NCBI RefSeq assembly: GCF_030552475.1
Contig: NZ_JAUPED010000006.1
Location: 1 to 64,000 of the forward strand
Origin: Mariniflexile sp. AS56
GTDB taxonomy: Bacteria; Bacteroidota; Bacteroidia; Flavobacteriales; Flavobacteriaceae
DNA length: 64,000 nt
Reading direction: 5' to 3'
This document shows, piece by piece, positions 26,672-36,578 of the stretch. The notes beneath the pieces are model-generated. The model searched no databases, was not told the origin of the DNA, and saw nothing but the letters and a program-made list of their open reading frames with translations. Every line of letters starts with the position of its first letter. Positions within the stretch are counted from its first letter, which is position 1. The translations under genes were made by a program, and so were the position numbers.

Positions 26672-28963
26672 ATGAGAATTAATAATTATATAATACTACT
26701 TTTTTTAGTCACCTTATTTTTTGGGTGTAGTGGGACACGGAAAATTCCGGAAGGCGATTTATTGTATGTTGGGCATCATATCAAGGTTGAAGGAGGCAAT
26801 GTTTCAAAAAAAACTACAAAGAAAATAAAATCGACTTTGAATGATTTGGTACGTCCAAAACCAAACAAATCAATTTTAGGAATGCGTCCCGGAATCTTTT
26901 TTTACAATTTAATTGGTGAAGTAAAAAAAGATAAAGGCTTCAAGCATTGGGTGAAGTATAAACTAGGAGAGGAACCCGTATTAATGAGTAAGGTGGATTT
27001 GGAGTATAACAGGAAAATGGTGCAAAACCATGTAGAAAATAAAGGGTTTTTTAATGCCGAATCTAAAGTTGACTCCATTAGAAATGGTAAGAAAGCTGAA
27101 GCCAATTATGAGGTTAATTTACACAATCAATATAGAATTAAATCTGTTGTTTTTCCAAAAGATTCTATTCTACTTTCGAAAGAAATAGATATGCTTAAAG
27201 AAAAAAGTGTATTAATGGTAGGTAAACCTTATGATTTAGATATCATTAAAAGTGAAAGAACAAGAATAGACGCAAAATTAAAAGAACGCGGTTTTTATTA
27301 TTTTAATGAAGACTATATTTTGGTACAAGTGGATAGCACAGTTGCAAACCATGAAGTAGATTTACTTTTAAAGTTAAAAAGAGACATCCCTCAAAAAGCT
27401 AAAAATCAATATTCAATCAATAATGTTTTTGTCTATCCCAATTACAATCTAAAAAAAGATGCGATATCTGCTAAGGAGTTGGATACTATTAAATACGCAG
27501 ATTTTACTATAATTGAGAACAAAACTTTATTTAAGCCTTTTATATTTGATAAAACGCTATTGTTCGATAAAGACGATTTATATAACAGAACGACTCATAA
27601 TTTGTCATTAAATAGATTAATAACTTTAGGAACTTTCAAGTTTGTGAAAAATGAGTTTAAGGAAAATATGGATTCTTTAAGAAATCAATTAGATGCGTAT
27701 TATTATTTAACGCCTTTACCAAAAAAATCAATTCAATTAGAGGCATTGGCAAAAACGAATTCAGCAAATTACTCAGGTACCGAATTAAATATAAATTGGA
27801 GTAATAGAAACACATTTAGAGGTGCAGAATTATTAAGAGTGTCTGCATTTGCTGGTTTAGAAGTTCAAGTTTCTGGACAAAATAATGGGTTTAATGTGTA
27901 TCGATTTGGAGGAGAAGCTAATTTAATTTGGCCTCGTTTTATTTCACCTTTTGAAATGAGTTCAGGAAGTGCGTATGTGCCAAATACAAAAGCGTCTATA
28001 AGTTATGAGTATCAATTAAGAACAAAGCTTTATTCCTTAAAAACGTTTAATAGTTCATTTGGCTATTTATGGAAGGAAAACGAAAGAAAGGAACATAATT
28101 TTAAAGTTATTAATATAGCCTATACGTCTTCCAATAATGTTTCAGATTTGTATAAGTCTCAAATCGAAGAGAATCCGTCACTGCAAAAAGTAATAGATAA
28201 ACAATTTATTTTGGGTTCAACCTATTCGTATACTTATACAAATACGATGTTGAAAAATAAAACAAACAACATCTATTTTAAGGGAGAGGTAGACCTATCA
28301 GGGAACTCAGTAGGCTTGTTATTGGGGGCTAATGATGGAGATAATCCGAAAAATATATTAGGAGTTCCTTTTAGTCAGTATTCAAAATTAGAAATGGAGT
28401 TTCGTCATTATTATAACTTTAATAAAGAAACGACCCTTGCCAGTAGAATTATTTTAGGGGCGGGTATTCCGTATGGAAACTCAAAAGAGTTGCCTTTTAT
28501 AAAACAGTTTTTTATTGGCGGAACAAGTAGTATTAGAGCCTTTAGAGCACGTTCTGTAGGTCCTGGTAGTTTTAATGGCGATAACGTTACTAATTCATTT
28601 TTGCCAGACCAGTCGGGTGACTTGAAGTTGGAATTAAGTACAGAATTAAGAACTAAAATATACAATATAGTTAAAGGAGCCGTATTTGTAGATGCAGGTA
28701 ATATATGGTTGCTAAATGAAAGTTTGGAAAAACCTGGGGCTCAATTTTCTGGTGAATTTTTAAATGAATTGGCGGTAGGAGCAGGCGTTGGGTTGAGATT
28801 CGATTTCAGTTTTTTAGTTTTAAGAACAGATTTAGCATTTCCTTTAAGAAAACCATATTTACCGGAAGGAAACCGGTGGGTTATGGACGATATTAAATTA
28901 AGTGATAGTGGGTGGAGAAAAGAAAATTTAATATTCAATTTGGCTATTGGGTATCCGTTCTAG
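26672..28963 (+). CDS. tamL: TamL, lipoprotein TamA/Omp85-family outer-membrane protein
   Basis: A 763-residue Omp85 protein with a lipoprotein signal (LFFGC, Cys19), the feature that separates Bacteroidota TamL from proteobacterial TamA. POTRA-like domains occupy about 30-350 (IKSVVFPKDSI; LYNRTTHNLSLNRLITLG). The barrel carries the Omp85 motif in IKQFFIGGTSSIRAFRARSVGPG, and the chain ends in a strand finishing GYPF with terminal Phe. With tamB directly upstream it forms the TAM complex that inserts barrel proteins or moves lipids. Confidence 0.94.
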   Translation: MRINNYIILLFLVTLFFGCSGTRKIPEGDLLYVGHHIKVEGGNVSKKTTKKIKSTLNDLVRPKPNKSILGMRPGIFFYNLIGEVKKDKGFKHWVKYKLGEEPVLMSKVDLEYNRKMVQNHVENKGFFNAESKVDSIRNGKKAEANYEVNLHNQYRIKSVVFPKDSILLSKEIDMLKEKSVLMVGKPYDLDIIKSERTRIDAKLKERGFYYFNEDYILVQVDSTVANHEVDLLLKLKRDIPQKAKNQYSINNVFVYPNYNLKKDAISAKELDTIKYADFTIIENKTLFKPFIFDKTLLFDKDDLYNRTTHNLSLNRLITLGTFKFVKNEFKENMDSLRNQLDAYYYLTPLPKKSIQLEALAKTNSANYSGTELNINWSNRNTFRGAELLRVSAFAGLEVQVSGQNNGFNVYRFGGEANLIWPRFISPFEMSSGSAYVPNTKASISYEYQLRTKLYSLKTFNSSFGYLWKENERKEHNFKVINIAYTSSNNVSDLYKSQIEENPSLQKVIDKQFILGSTYSYTYTNTMLKNKTNNIYFKGEVDLSGNSVGLLLGANDGDNPKNILGVPFSQYSKLEMEFRHYYNFNKETTLASRIILGAGIPYGNSKELPFIKQFFIGGTSSIRAFRARSVGPGSFNGDNVTNSFLPDQSGDLKLELSTELRTKIYNIVKGAVFVDAGNIWLLNESLEKPGAQFSGEFLNELAVGAGVGLRFDFSFLVLRTDLAFPLRKPYLPEGNRWVMDDIKLSDSGWRKENLIFNLAIGYPF

Positions 28964-29101
28964 TTTTGTTTCTAAATTATGCATACAAATTGCTAACTTA
29001 AATATGGTTTTCATTGATATTCTATAATATTATATTAAAATCTTGTAAATCTTAAACTTAAAAAGAGTGTAACTTTATTCGTATATCTTAAGAATAAAAT
29101 T

Positions 29102-29920
29102 ATGCCGAAAAGATTACATTATTCAGATAAATCATCTTTAAATCTAGCTTCTTTTATCCCTATGGTAAAAGAAAAAAGCACGACATTTTTTATAAATATT
29201 GCGAATGTTATTCAGTATTTAAAAACCATATTAAGAAATATTTTTACCAAAAAATTTGAGTTTCAGGAGTTTTTAAAGCAATGCTATCAAATTGGGAATA
29301 AATCGGTGGGTTTAATTTCTATTACCGGTATTATTGTGGGCTTGGTGTTAACAATTCAATCGAGACCACCTTTGGTAGAATTTGGTGCCGTAGCGATGTT
29401 GCCAGGTATGGTAGCTGTCTCGATAATTCGAGAAATGGGACCTGTAATTACGGCTCTAATTTGTGCAGGTAAAATAGGCTCGAGTATGGGTGCCGAATTA
29501 GGTTCTATGCGAGTAACAGAGCAAATAGATGCTATGGAAGTATCGAATACAAACCCTATAAATTATTTAATTATCCCTCGAGTGCTTGCGGCTACTATAA
29601 TGATACCGTTGCTTACTTTGTATGCCGATGCTATTGGAATTTTTGGTAGCTGGTTAGGAATCAATATTAAAAATACCGTAAGTTTTCAATTATTCATGAA
29701 TCAGGCTTTTAAGCAAGTAGAATTTATCGATATCATTCCTGCTGTAATAAAAACATTCTTTTTTGGTGCCGTAATTGGTTTGGTGGGTTGCTATAAAGGG
29801 TATAATGCGGGTAGAGGAACAGAGAGTGTTGGTATTGCTGCAAATTCGGCAGTAGTAACCTCTTCATTATTATTAATCATTGTAGACTTAATTGCTGTAC
29901 AAATAACCGATTTATTATAA
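29102..29920 (+). CDS. mlaE: MlaE/YrbE-family ABC permease
   Basis: A 272-residue inner-membrane protein with about five hydrophobic segments. Family landmarks are GIIVGLVLTIQSRPPLVEFG, SIIREMGPVITALICAGKIGSSMGAELGSMRVTEQIDAMEV and KTFFFGAVIGLVGCYKGYNAGRGTESVG. The N-terminal ~35 residues before the first helix are an extra basic stretch. It is the permease of the Mla retrograde phospholipid transporter. Its TAA overlaps the ATG of the ATPase by one base (TAATG), so the two are translationally coupled. Confidence 0.94.
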   Translation: MPKRLHYSDKSSLNLASFIPMVKEKSTTFFINIANVIQYLKTILRNIFTKKFEFQEFLKQCYQIGNKSVGLISITGIIVGLVLTIQSRPPLVEFGAVAMLPGMVAVSIIREMGPVITALICAGKIGSSMGAELGSMRVTEQIDAMEVSNTNPINYLIIPRVLAATIMIPLLTLYADAIGIFGSWLGINIKNTVSFQLFMNQAFKQVEFIDIIPAVIKTFFFGAVIGLVGCYKGYNAGRGTESVGIAANSAVVTSSLLLIIVDLIAVQITDLL

Positions 29921-30663
29921 TGGAAAAAAGTACAGACAACATACTCATCGATATCAAAAATCTTAAAAAAAGCTTTGGAGATCAAAAGGTGCTTGATGGT
30001 ATAACCTTGCAACTTTATGAAAAGGAGAATTTAGTGGTATTAGGGAAATCAGGTTCAGGGAAATCGGTTTTAATTAAATGCATTGTAAATCTTTTACAGC
30101 ACGATGAAGGTAGTATTACGGTTGGAGAACATGAATTAACCGATATTAATGAAGAGGATTTAATAGAAGTACGCAAAAAAATAGGTTTTCTTTTCCAAAG
30201 TGCGGCCTTGTATGATTCCATGACAGTAAGAGAGAATTTAACCTTCGCTCTATCAAGATTAAATGAGAAGTTTTCTGAAGAAGAAATGGACGTAAAGATT
30301 GTTGAAGCTTTAGAAAATGTAGGTATGCCAGATTCTATAGATAAAATGCCCTCAGAATTATCAGGAGGAATGAAAAAAAGAATTGGTTTAGCGAGAACCT
30401 TGGTGGTAAATCCTAATATCATATTATATGATGAACCCACGACGGGTTTAGACCCCATAACTTCTGATGAAATAAGTAATTTAATAAACGAAACTCAAGC
30501 TAAATTCAACAATGCATCCATAATAATTACCCACGACATTAATTGCGTAAAAACAGTTGCAGATAGAATTGCCATGATAAAAGACGGAAAAGTTTATAAA
30601 GTAGGCAATTTAGAAGAATTTGTCAGCGATGATGATCCATACATCCAATCATTTTTTAAATAA
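29920..30663 (+). CDS. mlaF: MlaF-type ABC ATPase
   Basis: A 247-residue ABC ATPase with Walker A GKSGSGKS (42-49), Q loop (FLFQSAALYDSMTV), signature LSGGMKKRIGLAR, Walker B IILYDEPTTGLDP and H loop (IITHD). FQSAALYDSMTV and GGMKKR are typical of the MlaF/toluene-resistance branch rather than of drug exporters. It powers the lipid transporter with the adjacent permease and MCE protein. One-base overlap with mlaE upstream; six bases to mlaD. Confidence 0.95.
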   Translation: MEKSTDNILIDIKNLKKSFGDQKVLDGITLQLYEKENLVVLGKSGSGKSVLIKCIVNLLQHDEGSITVGEHELTDINEEDLIEVRKKIGFLFQSAALYDSMTVRENLTFALSRLNEKFSEEEMDVKIVEALENVGMPDSIDKMPSELSGGMKKRIGLARTLVVNPNIILYDEPTTGLDPITSDEISNLINETQAKFNNASIIITHDINCVKTVADRIAMIKDGKVYKVGNLEEFVSDDDPYIQSFFK

Positions 30664-30669
30664 ATAGTC

Positions 30670-31395
30670 ATGAAAAATAACAGCAACGCTTATAAAATAA
30701 AATTAGGGATTTTTGTATCTTTAGGATTATTGATATTATTTGTAATTATCTTTTTTATAGGTAGTAATCAAAATTTATTTAGCTCAAAATTTAAAGTCAG
30801 TACTAATTTTCGAAACGTAAGTGGTCTCCAAATTGGCGCTCAAGTTCGTTTCTCTGGAATAGCAGTGGGAACTATAGAAAGTATCTCAATCATTAATGAT
30901 TCTACGGTGAATGTGATCGCTATGATGGATAAGAACATTAAAAAATTCATTAAAAAAGATAGTAGAGCATCCATCTCATCTGAAGGTGTTATTGGTGATA
31001 AATTATTAATTATTTCTCAGGGAAGTTCAAAAGTAGCCGAAGTAGAGGATGGTGCATCAATTAAATCTTTTGAGCCAGTAGAATTCGATGAGATATTAGC
31101 GTCTATAAAAGTTACTGCGGAAAATGCAGAAGTTATAACCGATGAATTGGCCGCTATGTTAATTGATATTAATGAAGGAGAAGGAACTTTGGGCAAATTG
31201 TTAAATGATGAAGGTGTTGCCAAAGACATGGAAAAAACCATGAAAAACCTAAGAAAAGGGTCAAAAGGTTTAGAAGAAAATATGGAAGCAGCCAAAAGCA
31301 ATTTTTTACTTAGGGGGTATTTTAGAAAGAAAGAAAAGGAAAAAGAAAAGGCTAGGGAAGAAGCTGAAAAAGAAGCTGAAAAATTAAAAGAATAA
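30670..31395 (+). CDS. mlaD: MlaD-type MCE protein
   Basis: A 241-residue protein with one N-terminal membrane anchor (about 10-30) and a single MCE domain (about 38-118: NFRNVSGLQIGAQVRFSGIAVGTIESI, and VIGDKLLIISQGS). A helical region follows, ending in a Lys/Glu-rich tail (KEKEKAREEAEKEAEKLKE) that probably forms a coiled coil. MCE hexamers bind phospholipid in the periplasm. Like other Bacteroidota loci this one has no linked mlaB or mlaC gene. It is the last gene of the mlaE-F-D operon and is followed closely by a mechanosensitive channel. Confidence 0.92.
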   Translation: MKNNSNAYKIKLGIFVSLGLLILFVIIFFIGSNQNLFSSKFKVSTNFRNVSGLQIGAQVRFSGIAVGTIESISIINDSTVNVIAMMDKNIKKFIKKDSRASISSEGVIGDKLLIISQGSSKVAEVEDGASIKSFEPVEFDEILASIKVTAENAEVITDELAAMLIDINEGEGTLGKLLNDEGVAKDMEKTMKNLRKGSKGLEENMEAAKSNFLLRGYFRKKEKEKEKAREEAEKEAEKLKE

Positions 31396-31405
31396 ATTGA
31401 GATAT

Positions 31406-32212
31406 ATGGAATCAGAAATGAATATGCTAAAGGAATCACTATACCAGTCTTGGGTAAATTTAGTTACCCGGCTACCAAATATTCTATTATCAATTTTGGT
31501 CTTTATTATCGGGATGTTTATCATCAAAATGATTAATAAATATGCTAAAAAAATAGTTGTCTCGAAATCCAATGATCCATTAATAGCAGATTTTATTTTA
31601 AGTGTTATATCCCTTGTTTTAACTGTTATTTTGTTTGTGATTTCCTTGGGTATTTTGGGCTTTGATGATGTGACTAACAAAATTTTAGCAGGTGCAGGAT
31701 TGACCACTTTTATTATAGGTTTTGCCTTAAAAGATATTGGCGAGAATTTTATAGCAGGCATATTAATGGCCTTTCAGAGACCTTTTAGAATTGGAGATTT
31801 AATTGAAATTGATGGGGTGAAAGGAAGAGTTATAGAAATGAGATTGCGATCTACAACCTTAAAAACAATTGATGGGATCGATGCTTATATACCAAACGGT
31901 TCTATTTTGAAAAATAATTTAAAAAATTACACGATAGACGAATTGATGAGAGACAGCTTTATTATTAAAATAACGTATAATGATGCTGTAGAAGAGGTTT
32001 TGGAAACAATTAAATCTGCTTTATATAAAAATAAATATGTATTAAAAAGTCCTCCACCAATAGTCGTAGTTGATGATATTGAAAATGAAAAGGTGCATAT
32101 TACAATACATTATTGGTACAGAACAGATGAAACCAAAGCACCAGGGATGACCTTGAAATCTGATTTACAATTAGCGATACACTCCGTTTTAAATGCCATT
32201 AAATTGGATTAA
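31406..32212 (+). CDS. Small-conductance mechanosensitive channel, MscS family (first copy)
   Basis: About 268 residues. The ATG at 31406 is preferred over a TTG at 31397; an ATG at 31418 is also possible. Three membrane segments occupy the first ~100 residues, the third containing GAGLTTFIIGFALKDIGENFIAGI, the pore helix and hinge pattern of MscS. The beta domain follows (PFRIGDLIEIDGVKGRVIEMRLRSTTLKTIDG, YIPNGSI). It releases solutes on hypo-osmotic shock. It begins 10 bases after mlaD, so probably shares that transcript, and a strong terminator follows. Confidence 0.92.
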   Translation: MESEMNMLKESLYQSWVNLVTRLPNILLSILVFIIGMFIIKMINKYAKKIVVSKSNDPLIADFILSVISLVLTVILFVISLGILGFDDVTNKILAGAGLTTFIIGFALKDIGENFIAGILMAFQRPFRIGDLIEIDGVKGRVIEMRLRSTTLKTIDGIDAYIPNGSILKNNLKNYTIDELMRDSFIIKITYNDAVEEVLETIKSALYKNKYVLKSPPPIVVVDDIENEKVHITIHYWYRTDETKAPGMTLKSDLQLAIHSVLNAIKLD

Positions 32213-32271
32213 TTAATATGGAAAACACCAAATTAGATTTTACAGAATCACATATGAATTATTATATATTA

Positions 32272-32304
32272 AAAATGCCCCTAAATCATATTTAGGGGCA
32301 TTTT
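32272..32304. terminator. Rho-independent terminator
   Basis: A perfect 15-bp stem (AAAATGCCCCTAAAT / ATTTAGGGGCATTTT) with a three-base CAT loop, 60 bases after the MscS stop and 29 bases from the convergent CsbD gene. Symmetric A/T tails let it serve both strands. Confidence 0.92.
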
Positions 32305-32332
32305 GTTACTAATAAATAAAATTAAGAATAAA

Positions 32333-32518
32333 CTACCAAGATTCAATCTCGTTTTTTAATTCTTCTTTTTTCTTTCCTGTTTTTTCTTGAAGTTTACCCA
32401 ACATTTCGTCGAATTTACCTTCCGAATAAGTTAAATCATTATCAGTAAGATCACCATATTTTTGTTTGAACTTACCTTTGATTTGTTTCCATTTTCCTTC
32501 TATTTGATCTGAGTTCAT
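32333..32518 (-). CDS. CsbD family stress protein
   Basis: A 61-residue hydrophilic helical protein. It has the family pattern MNSDQIEGKWKQIKGKFKQK, then KYGDLTDNDL, GKFDEMLGKLQEKTGKKKEE. CsbD-like proteins are small, abundant and induced by general or osmotic stress; the mechanism is not established. It is a single gene convergent with the MscS gene and divergent from the F420-reductase-like gene 440 bases away. Confidence 0.95.
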   Translation of the reverse strand: MNSDQIEGKWKQIKGKFKQKYGDLTDNDLTYSEGKFDEMLGKLQEKTGKKKEELKNEIESW

Positions 32519-32958
32519 AATTTTTGATTTTTAAATTAATAATTCATTTTTTTATCTTAAATAAAATTACTCAATCAAATGAATTCCCATTAACTCAAAA
32601 GATCAATTTATTGACGCGATAGATTGTAAGATATTATTCTCAATAAAAAGAGTAATGATATAAGAAAGTATTTTTATAATAGTAGTTTTATCATAAAGTG
32701 AATATGGACAAAATGAGAACTTAGTATAGTTTGTAGTAGGTTCTTATTTTGATTAACCCTTTATATTTTCTGAGTTAATAATCGTTTGATTTAAGTTAAC
32801 GTGAATTTTTATAAATACATAATTTGTGATAGTCAGTAAGTTTATGCGTTTTTGATCTAAAACAGATTAAAACAGTAATAACAAACACTATTGAAGGTGT
32901 GCTGATTTATGGTGCTTAAAAGTAGTATTAATAAAAATAAATTTTAAATTAGAATATT
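32519..32958. other. Divergent intergenic region
   Basis: This 440-base AT-rich region between csbD-like (-) and the reductase-like gene (+) should hold two promoters. I see no clear consensus, no supportable small ORF and no strong hairpin. Two TTAACTC/GAGTTAA words occur near 32590 and 32771, but this short motif is common in the window. Confidence 0.4.
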
Positions 32959-33600
32959 ATGAAAATAGGAATTATAGGAAGTGGAGATATAGGTGGAAAT
33001 TTAGGTAAACATTGGGCTAAAGCAGGGCATAGTGTACTGTTTAGTTCTAGGCACCCTAATAACCTTAAAAGTTTGGTTATAGAAGCAGGAGAGAACGCTA
33101 GAGCGGTTAGTGTATCAGAAGTTTTTGAAGCGAATGCCGATGTGTATTTATTGGCAGTCCCATTCAAAGCTATTGATGAGATAGCAGAACTTTATGCGGG
33201 AGAATATGATGGTAAAATTATTATTGATGCTACAAACCCGTATCCAGAACGGGATGGTGTGGTAGCTCAAAAGGTAAGAGCTGCCAATTATAATGCTTCG
33301 GAATATACGGCAATGAAATTTGGTACTGCAAAAACAGTGAAAGCATTTAATACTATTTATGCTGAACATTTAAAAAAGCGTGCGTTTAGCAATACAGATA
33401 AAATTACCATTCCGTTTGCAGCTCAAGATCAACAAAGCAGGGAAAAGGGAGAACAACTTATTGAAGATATTGGCTTTGATTCACTGTATATAGGAGATTT
33501 AAGTGCCTCTCATATTATGGATCCAAATCAAGCTCTTTATGGTAAATCTCTTGATAAAAATGAGTTAGAAGCATTGGTTAATGCAACAAAAGTACATTAG
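32959..33600 (+). CDS. NAD(P)-binding F420 oxidoreductase-like protein
   Basis: A 213-residue Rossmann protein starting MKIGIIGSGDIGGNLGKHW (GxGxxG nucleotide site), then VLFSSRHPNNL, where the Ser/Arg pair suggests NADP preference, and DATNPYPERDGV. The family (F420_oxidored/YqcG-like, about 210 residues) covers F420-dependent and other NADP reductases; Flavobacteriaceae do not normally make F420, so the substrate is unknown. It lies upstream of the SLC13 permease with an 89-base gap. Confidence 0.85.
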   Translation: MKIGIIGSGDIGGNLGKHWAKAGHSVLFSSRHPNNLKSLVIEAGENARAVSVSEVFEANADVYLLAVPFKAIDEIAELYAGEYDGKIIIDATNPYPERDGVVAQKVRAANYNASEYTAMKFGTAKTVKAFNTIYAEHLKKRAFSNTDKITIPFAAQDQQSREKGEQLIEDIGFDSLYIGDLSASHIMDPNQALYGKSLDKNELEALVNATKVH

Positions 33601-33689
33601 CCCAATTAACTTTTAGGAGGTTTTTAATCGCTTTTTAAGTTCAGGCGACGTAGGTATTCAAAGAAAATAATATAAGCAATATTCTATAT

Positions 33690-35513
33690 ATGGATTTCGA
33701 AATTATTTTAATGTTTTCAGTATTATTAGTCACTATTGTACTATTTGTTTTTGAAGTTTTCCCTATAGATAAAATTGCTTTTTTTATAATTGTAGCTTTA
33801 ATTTTGTTAGGGTTAGTTACTCCTGAAGAAGGAATAAGTGGTTTTTCCAATACAGCGACCATAGCGGTATTAGCCCTCATGATTTTAGCAATTGCCATGG
33901 AGGAAAATGGAGTTATCCATTGGCTAACGTCAGGTATGGGAAAAATAAAATCATTACCTGTTTATATCATGGCGCCCATTTTTATGTTCGTTACCGCAGG
34001 TATATCCGCTTTTATTAGCACAACTGCCGTGGTAATTGTCTTTATTAAAATGATTAATCAGTTATCTGAGAAATACAATATTTCACAATCTAAACTATTG
34101 TTGCCAATTTCGTTTGCCGGTATTTTAGGAGGGTCTTGTACCTTAATGGGGACTTCCACAAATTTGATTGTAAATTCGGTGTCAAAAAACTTGGGTGCCG
34201 AAAAATTAGATTTTTTTGAGTTTTCTATATTGGGTATAATATTTTTAAGCATCGCTGTAGTATACATTACTATAACGTTGCGTTGGTTACCTTGGGATAG
34301 CGCTAAAAACCTGAGTAAAGATTATAATATAGATAACTATCTTACCAAAGTTTCTATAAACCCAGATTCAAAATTAATAGGAAAAAAAATTCAAGAAAGT
34401 TTTTTATTTGAGAATCCAGATGTATCACTTTTACAATTAACTCGTAATAACCGAATACATAATTCCCCTGGTAAATACATAACTTTAAAGCAGGATGATG
34501 AGCTACTTATTTTATGTAACTTAGAAAATTTAGCGCGCATTAAAACCTCGGAAAATCTAAGTGTTTATGATGGTAAAAGTTTAAAAAGTTTAGAAAATGA
34601 TAATGAAAACGAATTAGACAATGAGACAAGTGACCTAAATGAACATGTATTTGTTGAACTTTTAATGCTTCCTGGAGCATCACTATTAGGAAAAACATTG
34701 GGTAGTTTACGAAGTTTTATGTTGCAAGACGCCATTCCTTTAGCAATTAAGAAAAGAAAAACTCTTATAAATCTAAAAGAAAGAATGGTTAGAAGTAGTA
34801 TGAATCGATTGGTTTTAAAGGCAGGAGACCGGTTGTTGGTAGAAACATCAAAAGAAAAACTACCTGCACTACAAACTATGGAAAACGTAGTTATACTTCA
34901 AGAATTTGGAAACGTTAATAATAATTCGAAGTTTAAAAGATACTTCTCCTTGGGAGTGCTTATATTAGTAGTAATGCTGGCGGCAACAGGGTTACTATCC
35001 ATTATGGTAAGCGCACTAACGGGGGTGTGTTTATTACTTATTACAAAAAATCTAAATTTAAATACCGTCTATAAAAAAGTGAACTGGCAAATATTTTTTT
35101 TGTTAGCAGGGATGATTCCGTTAGGTTTTGCGATGCATAATACCGGGACGGATATGTGGGTTTCAGAAAAATTGTTAGGCTTTTTAGGAGGGCAACCCAA
35201 TTATATTATTATTGGTACCTTATTTTTTGTTACCATGATATTAAGCGGGGTAGTAAGTAATAATGCAACGGCCATTATTATGACACCTATAGCTATTTCG
35301 GTAGCCCAAGGAATGAATCTAGACTTTAAACCTTTTATTTTAGCAGTTATGTTTGCTGCTAATTTTAGTTTTTTTACGCCTGTTGGCTATCAAACAAATA
35401 CACTTATTTACGGAATAGGTAATTATAAGTTTAAACACTTTCTTTTGATTGGAGGATTGCTTAGTTTAATACTCTGGATAGTTGCCACTTTTTTATTAAC
35501 CAAAATGTTATAA
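33690..35513 (+). CDS. SLC13-family anion permease with two TrkA-C domains
   Basis: A 607-residue membrane protein. About 11 hydrophobic segments flank a central soluble part with two RCK/TrkA-C domains (about 210-290, SKLIGKKIQESFLFEN; and 305-400, GASLLGKTLGSLRSFMLQ). The transporter halves carry paired signatures LLPISFAGILGGSCTLMGTSTNLIVNS and SGVVSNNATAIIMTPIA. The layout is that of bacterial sulfate/dicarboxylate-type SLC13 symporters; TrkA-C domains may bind a nucleotide or ligand for gating. Sulfate import or export is plausible in an organism with sulfatases, but the substrate is not shown. Confidence 0.9.
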   Translation: MDFEIILMFSVLLVTIVLFVFEVFPIDKIAFFIIVALILLGLVTPEEGISGFSNTATIAVLALMILAIAMEENGVIHWLTSGMGKIKSLPVYIMAPIFMFVTAGISAFISTTAVVIVFIKMINQLSEKYNISQSKLLLPISFAGILGGSCTLMGTSTNLIVNSVSKNLGAEKLDFFEFSILGIIFLSIAVVYITITLRWLPWDSAKNLSKDYNIDNYLTKVSINPDSKLIGKKIQESFLFENPDVSLLQLTRNNRIHNSPGKYITLKQDDELLILCNLENLARIKTSENLSVYDGKSLKSLENDNENELDNETSDLNEHVFVELLMLPGASLLGKTLGSLRSFMLQDAIPLAIKKRKTLINLKERMVRSSMNRLVLKAGDRLLVETSKEKLPALQTMENVVILQEFGNVNNNSKFKRYFSLGVLILVVMLAATGLLSIMVSALTGVCLLLITKNLNLNTVYKKVNWQIFFLLAGMIPLGFAMHNTGTDMWVSEKLLGFLGGQPNYIIIGTLFFVTMILSGVVSNNATAIIMTPIAISVAQGMNLDFKPFILAVMFAANFSFFTPVGYQTNTLIYGIGNYKFKHFLLIGGLLSLILWIVATFLLTKML

Positions 35514-35528
35514 ATAAATATAAAAATT

Positions 35529-36431
35529 ATGAGTGAAAAATTTTCTTTTGAAGAATCGGTAAGTAAAATATGGGATAAATTAGACGGTTGGTTTGATGCC
35601 ATCATTCTCAAATTACCAAATTTTGTCATGGCTATTCTAGTCATGATCTTATTCTATTTTATGGCGCAGAGTATTAAAAGGTTGATGCGTAAATACCTAT
35701 TAAGCCGTATTGCTCAAAAATCTATACAAGATATTTCTGCAAAAATAATTTTTATAATAGTAATTCTTGTCGGATTTTTTATAGCATTAAGTGTTTTAGG
35801 GCTCAACAAAGTTTTAACTAGTATTCTTGCAGGTGCTGGTGTTTTGGGTTTAGCAATAGGCTTAGCCCTACAGGGAACGTTAAGTAACACTTTTGGAGGT
35901 TTAGTTTTGTCCTTTATGGATAAAATAAAAATAGGTGATTATATTAAAACAGGGGATGCAGATGGTTTTGTTTCAGAAATTAGTCTTAGAAATATTGTGT
36001 TGAGACAACCAGATAATAACTATATCATTATACCTAATTCAACATTTGTTGATAATTCTTTCACTAATTATTCTATAAGTGAGCGTAGTAGGATTGCTGT
36101 AAATTGTGGTGTGGGGTATGGAAGCGACTTACAAGAGGTTGAAGATTTGGTAACCAGGATCATAGATGAAAGTTTTGAACAAAAGGAAAGCGAATCTGTT
36201 GAGTTTTTCTTTACTGAATTTGGAGATTCTTCTATAAATTTTATGACTCGTTTTTGGATTGATATGGTGAACTCAAAAGAAGAACATGCAGCAAGACACA
36301 AAGCGGTTAAACTTATTAAAAGTCATTTCGATAGTGCTGGTATTTCCATACCATTTCCAATACGTACTTTGGAGTTTCCAAAAAACGGCATAAAGCTGGA
36401 TATAAATAATAGTAATAATGAAAACCGGTAA
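35529..36431 (+). CDS. Small-conductance mechanosensitive channel, MscS family (second copy)
   Basis: A 300-residue MscS: three membrane segments, with the pore helix in TSILAGAGVLGLAIGLALQGTLSNTFGG, then the beta domain (DYIKTGDADGFVSEISLRNIVLRQPDNN, IIPNSTFV) and C-terminal alpha/beta part. The A/G-rich pore helix is closer to canonical MscS than the first copy. It starts 15 bases after the permease stop, so they are likely co-transcribed. Confidence 0.94.
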   Translation: MSEKFSFEESVSKIWDKLDGWFDAIILKLPNFVMAILVMILFYFMAQSIKRLMRKYLLSRIAQKSIQDISAKIIFIIVILVGFFIALSVLGLNKVLTSILAGAGVLGLAIGLALQGTLSNTFGGLVLSFMDKIKIGDYIKTGDADGFVSEISLRNIVLRQPDNNYIIIPNSTFVDNSFTNYSISERSRIAVNCGVGYGSDLQEVEDLVTRIIDESFEQKESESVEFFFTEFGDSSINFMTRFWIDMVNSKEEHAARHKAVKLIKSHFDSAGISIPFPIRTLEFPKNGIKLDINNSNNENR

Positions 36432-36578
36432 AATTAACTTTTTATACTAATTCAAATGTAAATAGATGTTAAATGAAAAGGGATTGAGTTAAAATAGAAT
36501 GTAATAGCGATAGTACGTTTTTCCTTTTTTTTACAATTTTGTAGTAATTGAGTAGTATGAATCTCAAAACTATAAAAG

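Noticed and set aside
31397-31405. TTG start for the first MscS gene
   Set aside because: An ATG three codons later (31406) gives a normal start without unusual initiation.
32218-32295. 25-codon plus-strand ORF after the MscS gene
   Set aside because: Its end lies inside the terminator stem; no sign of coding constraint.
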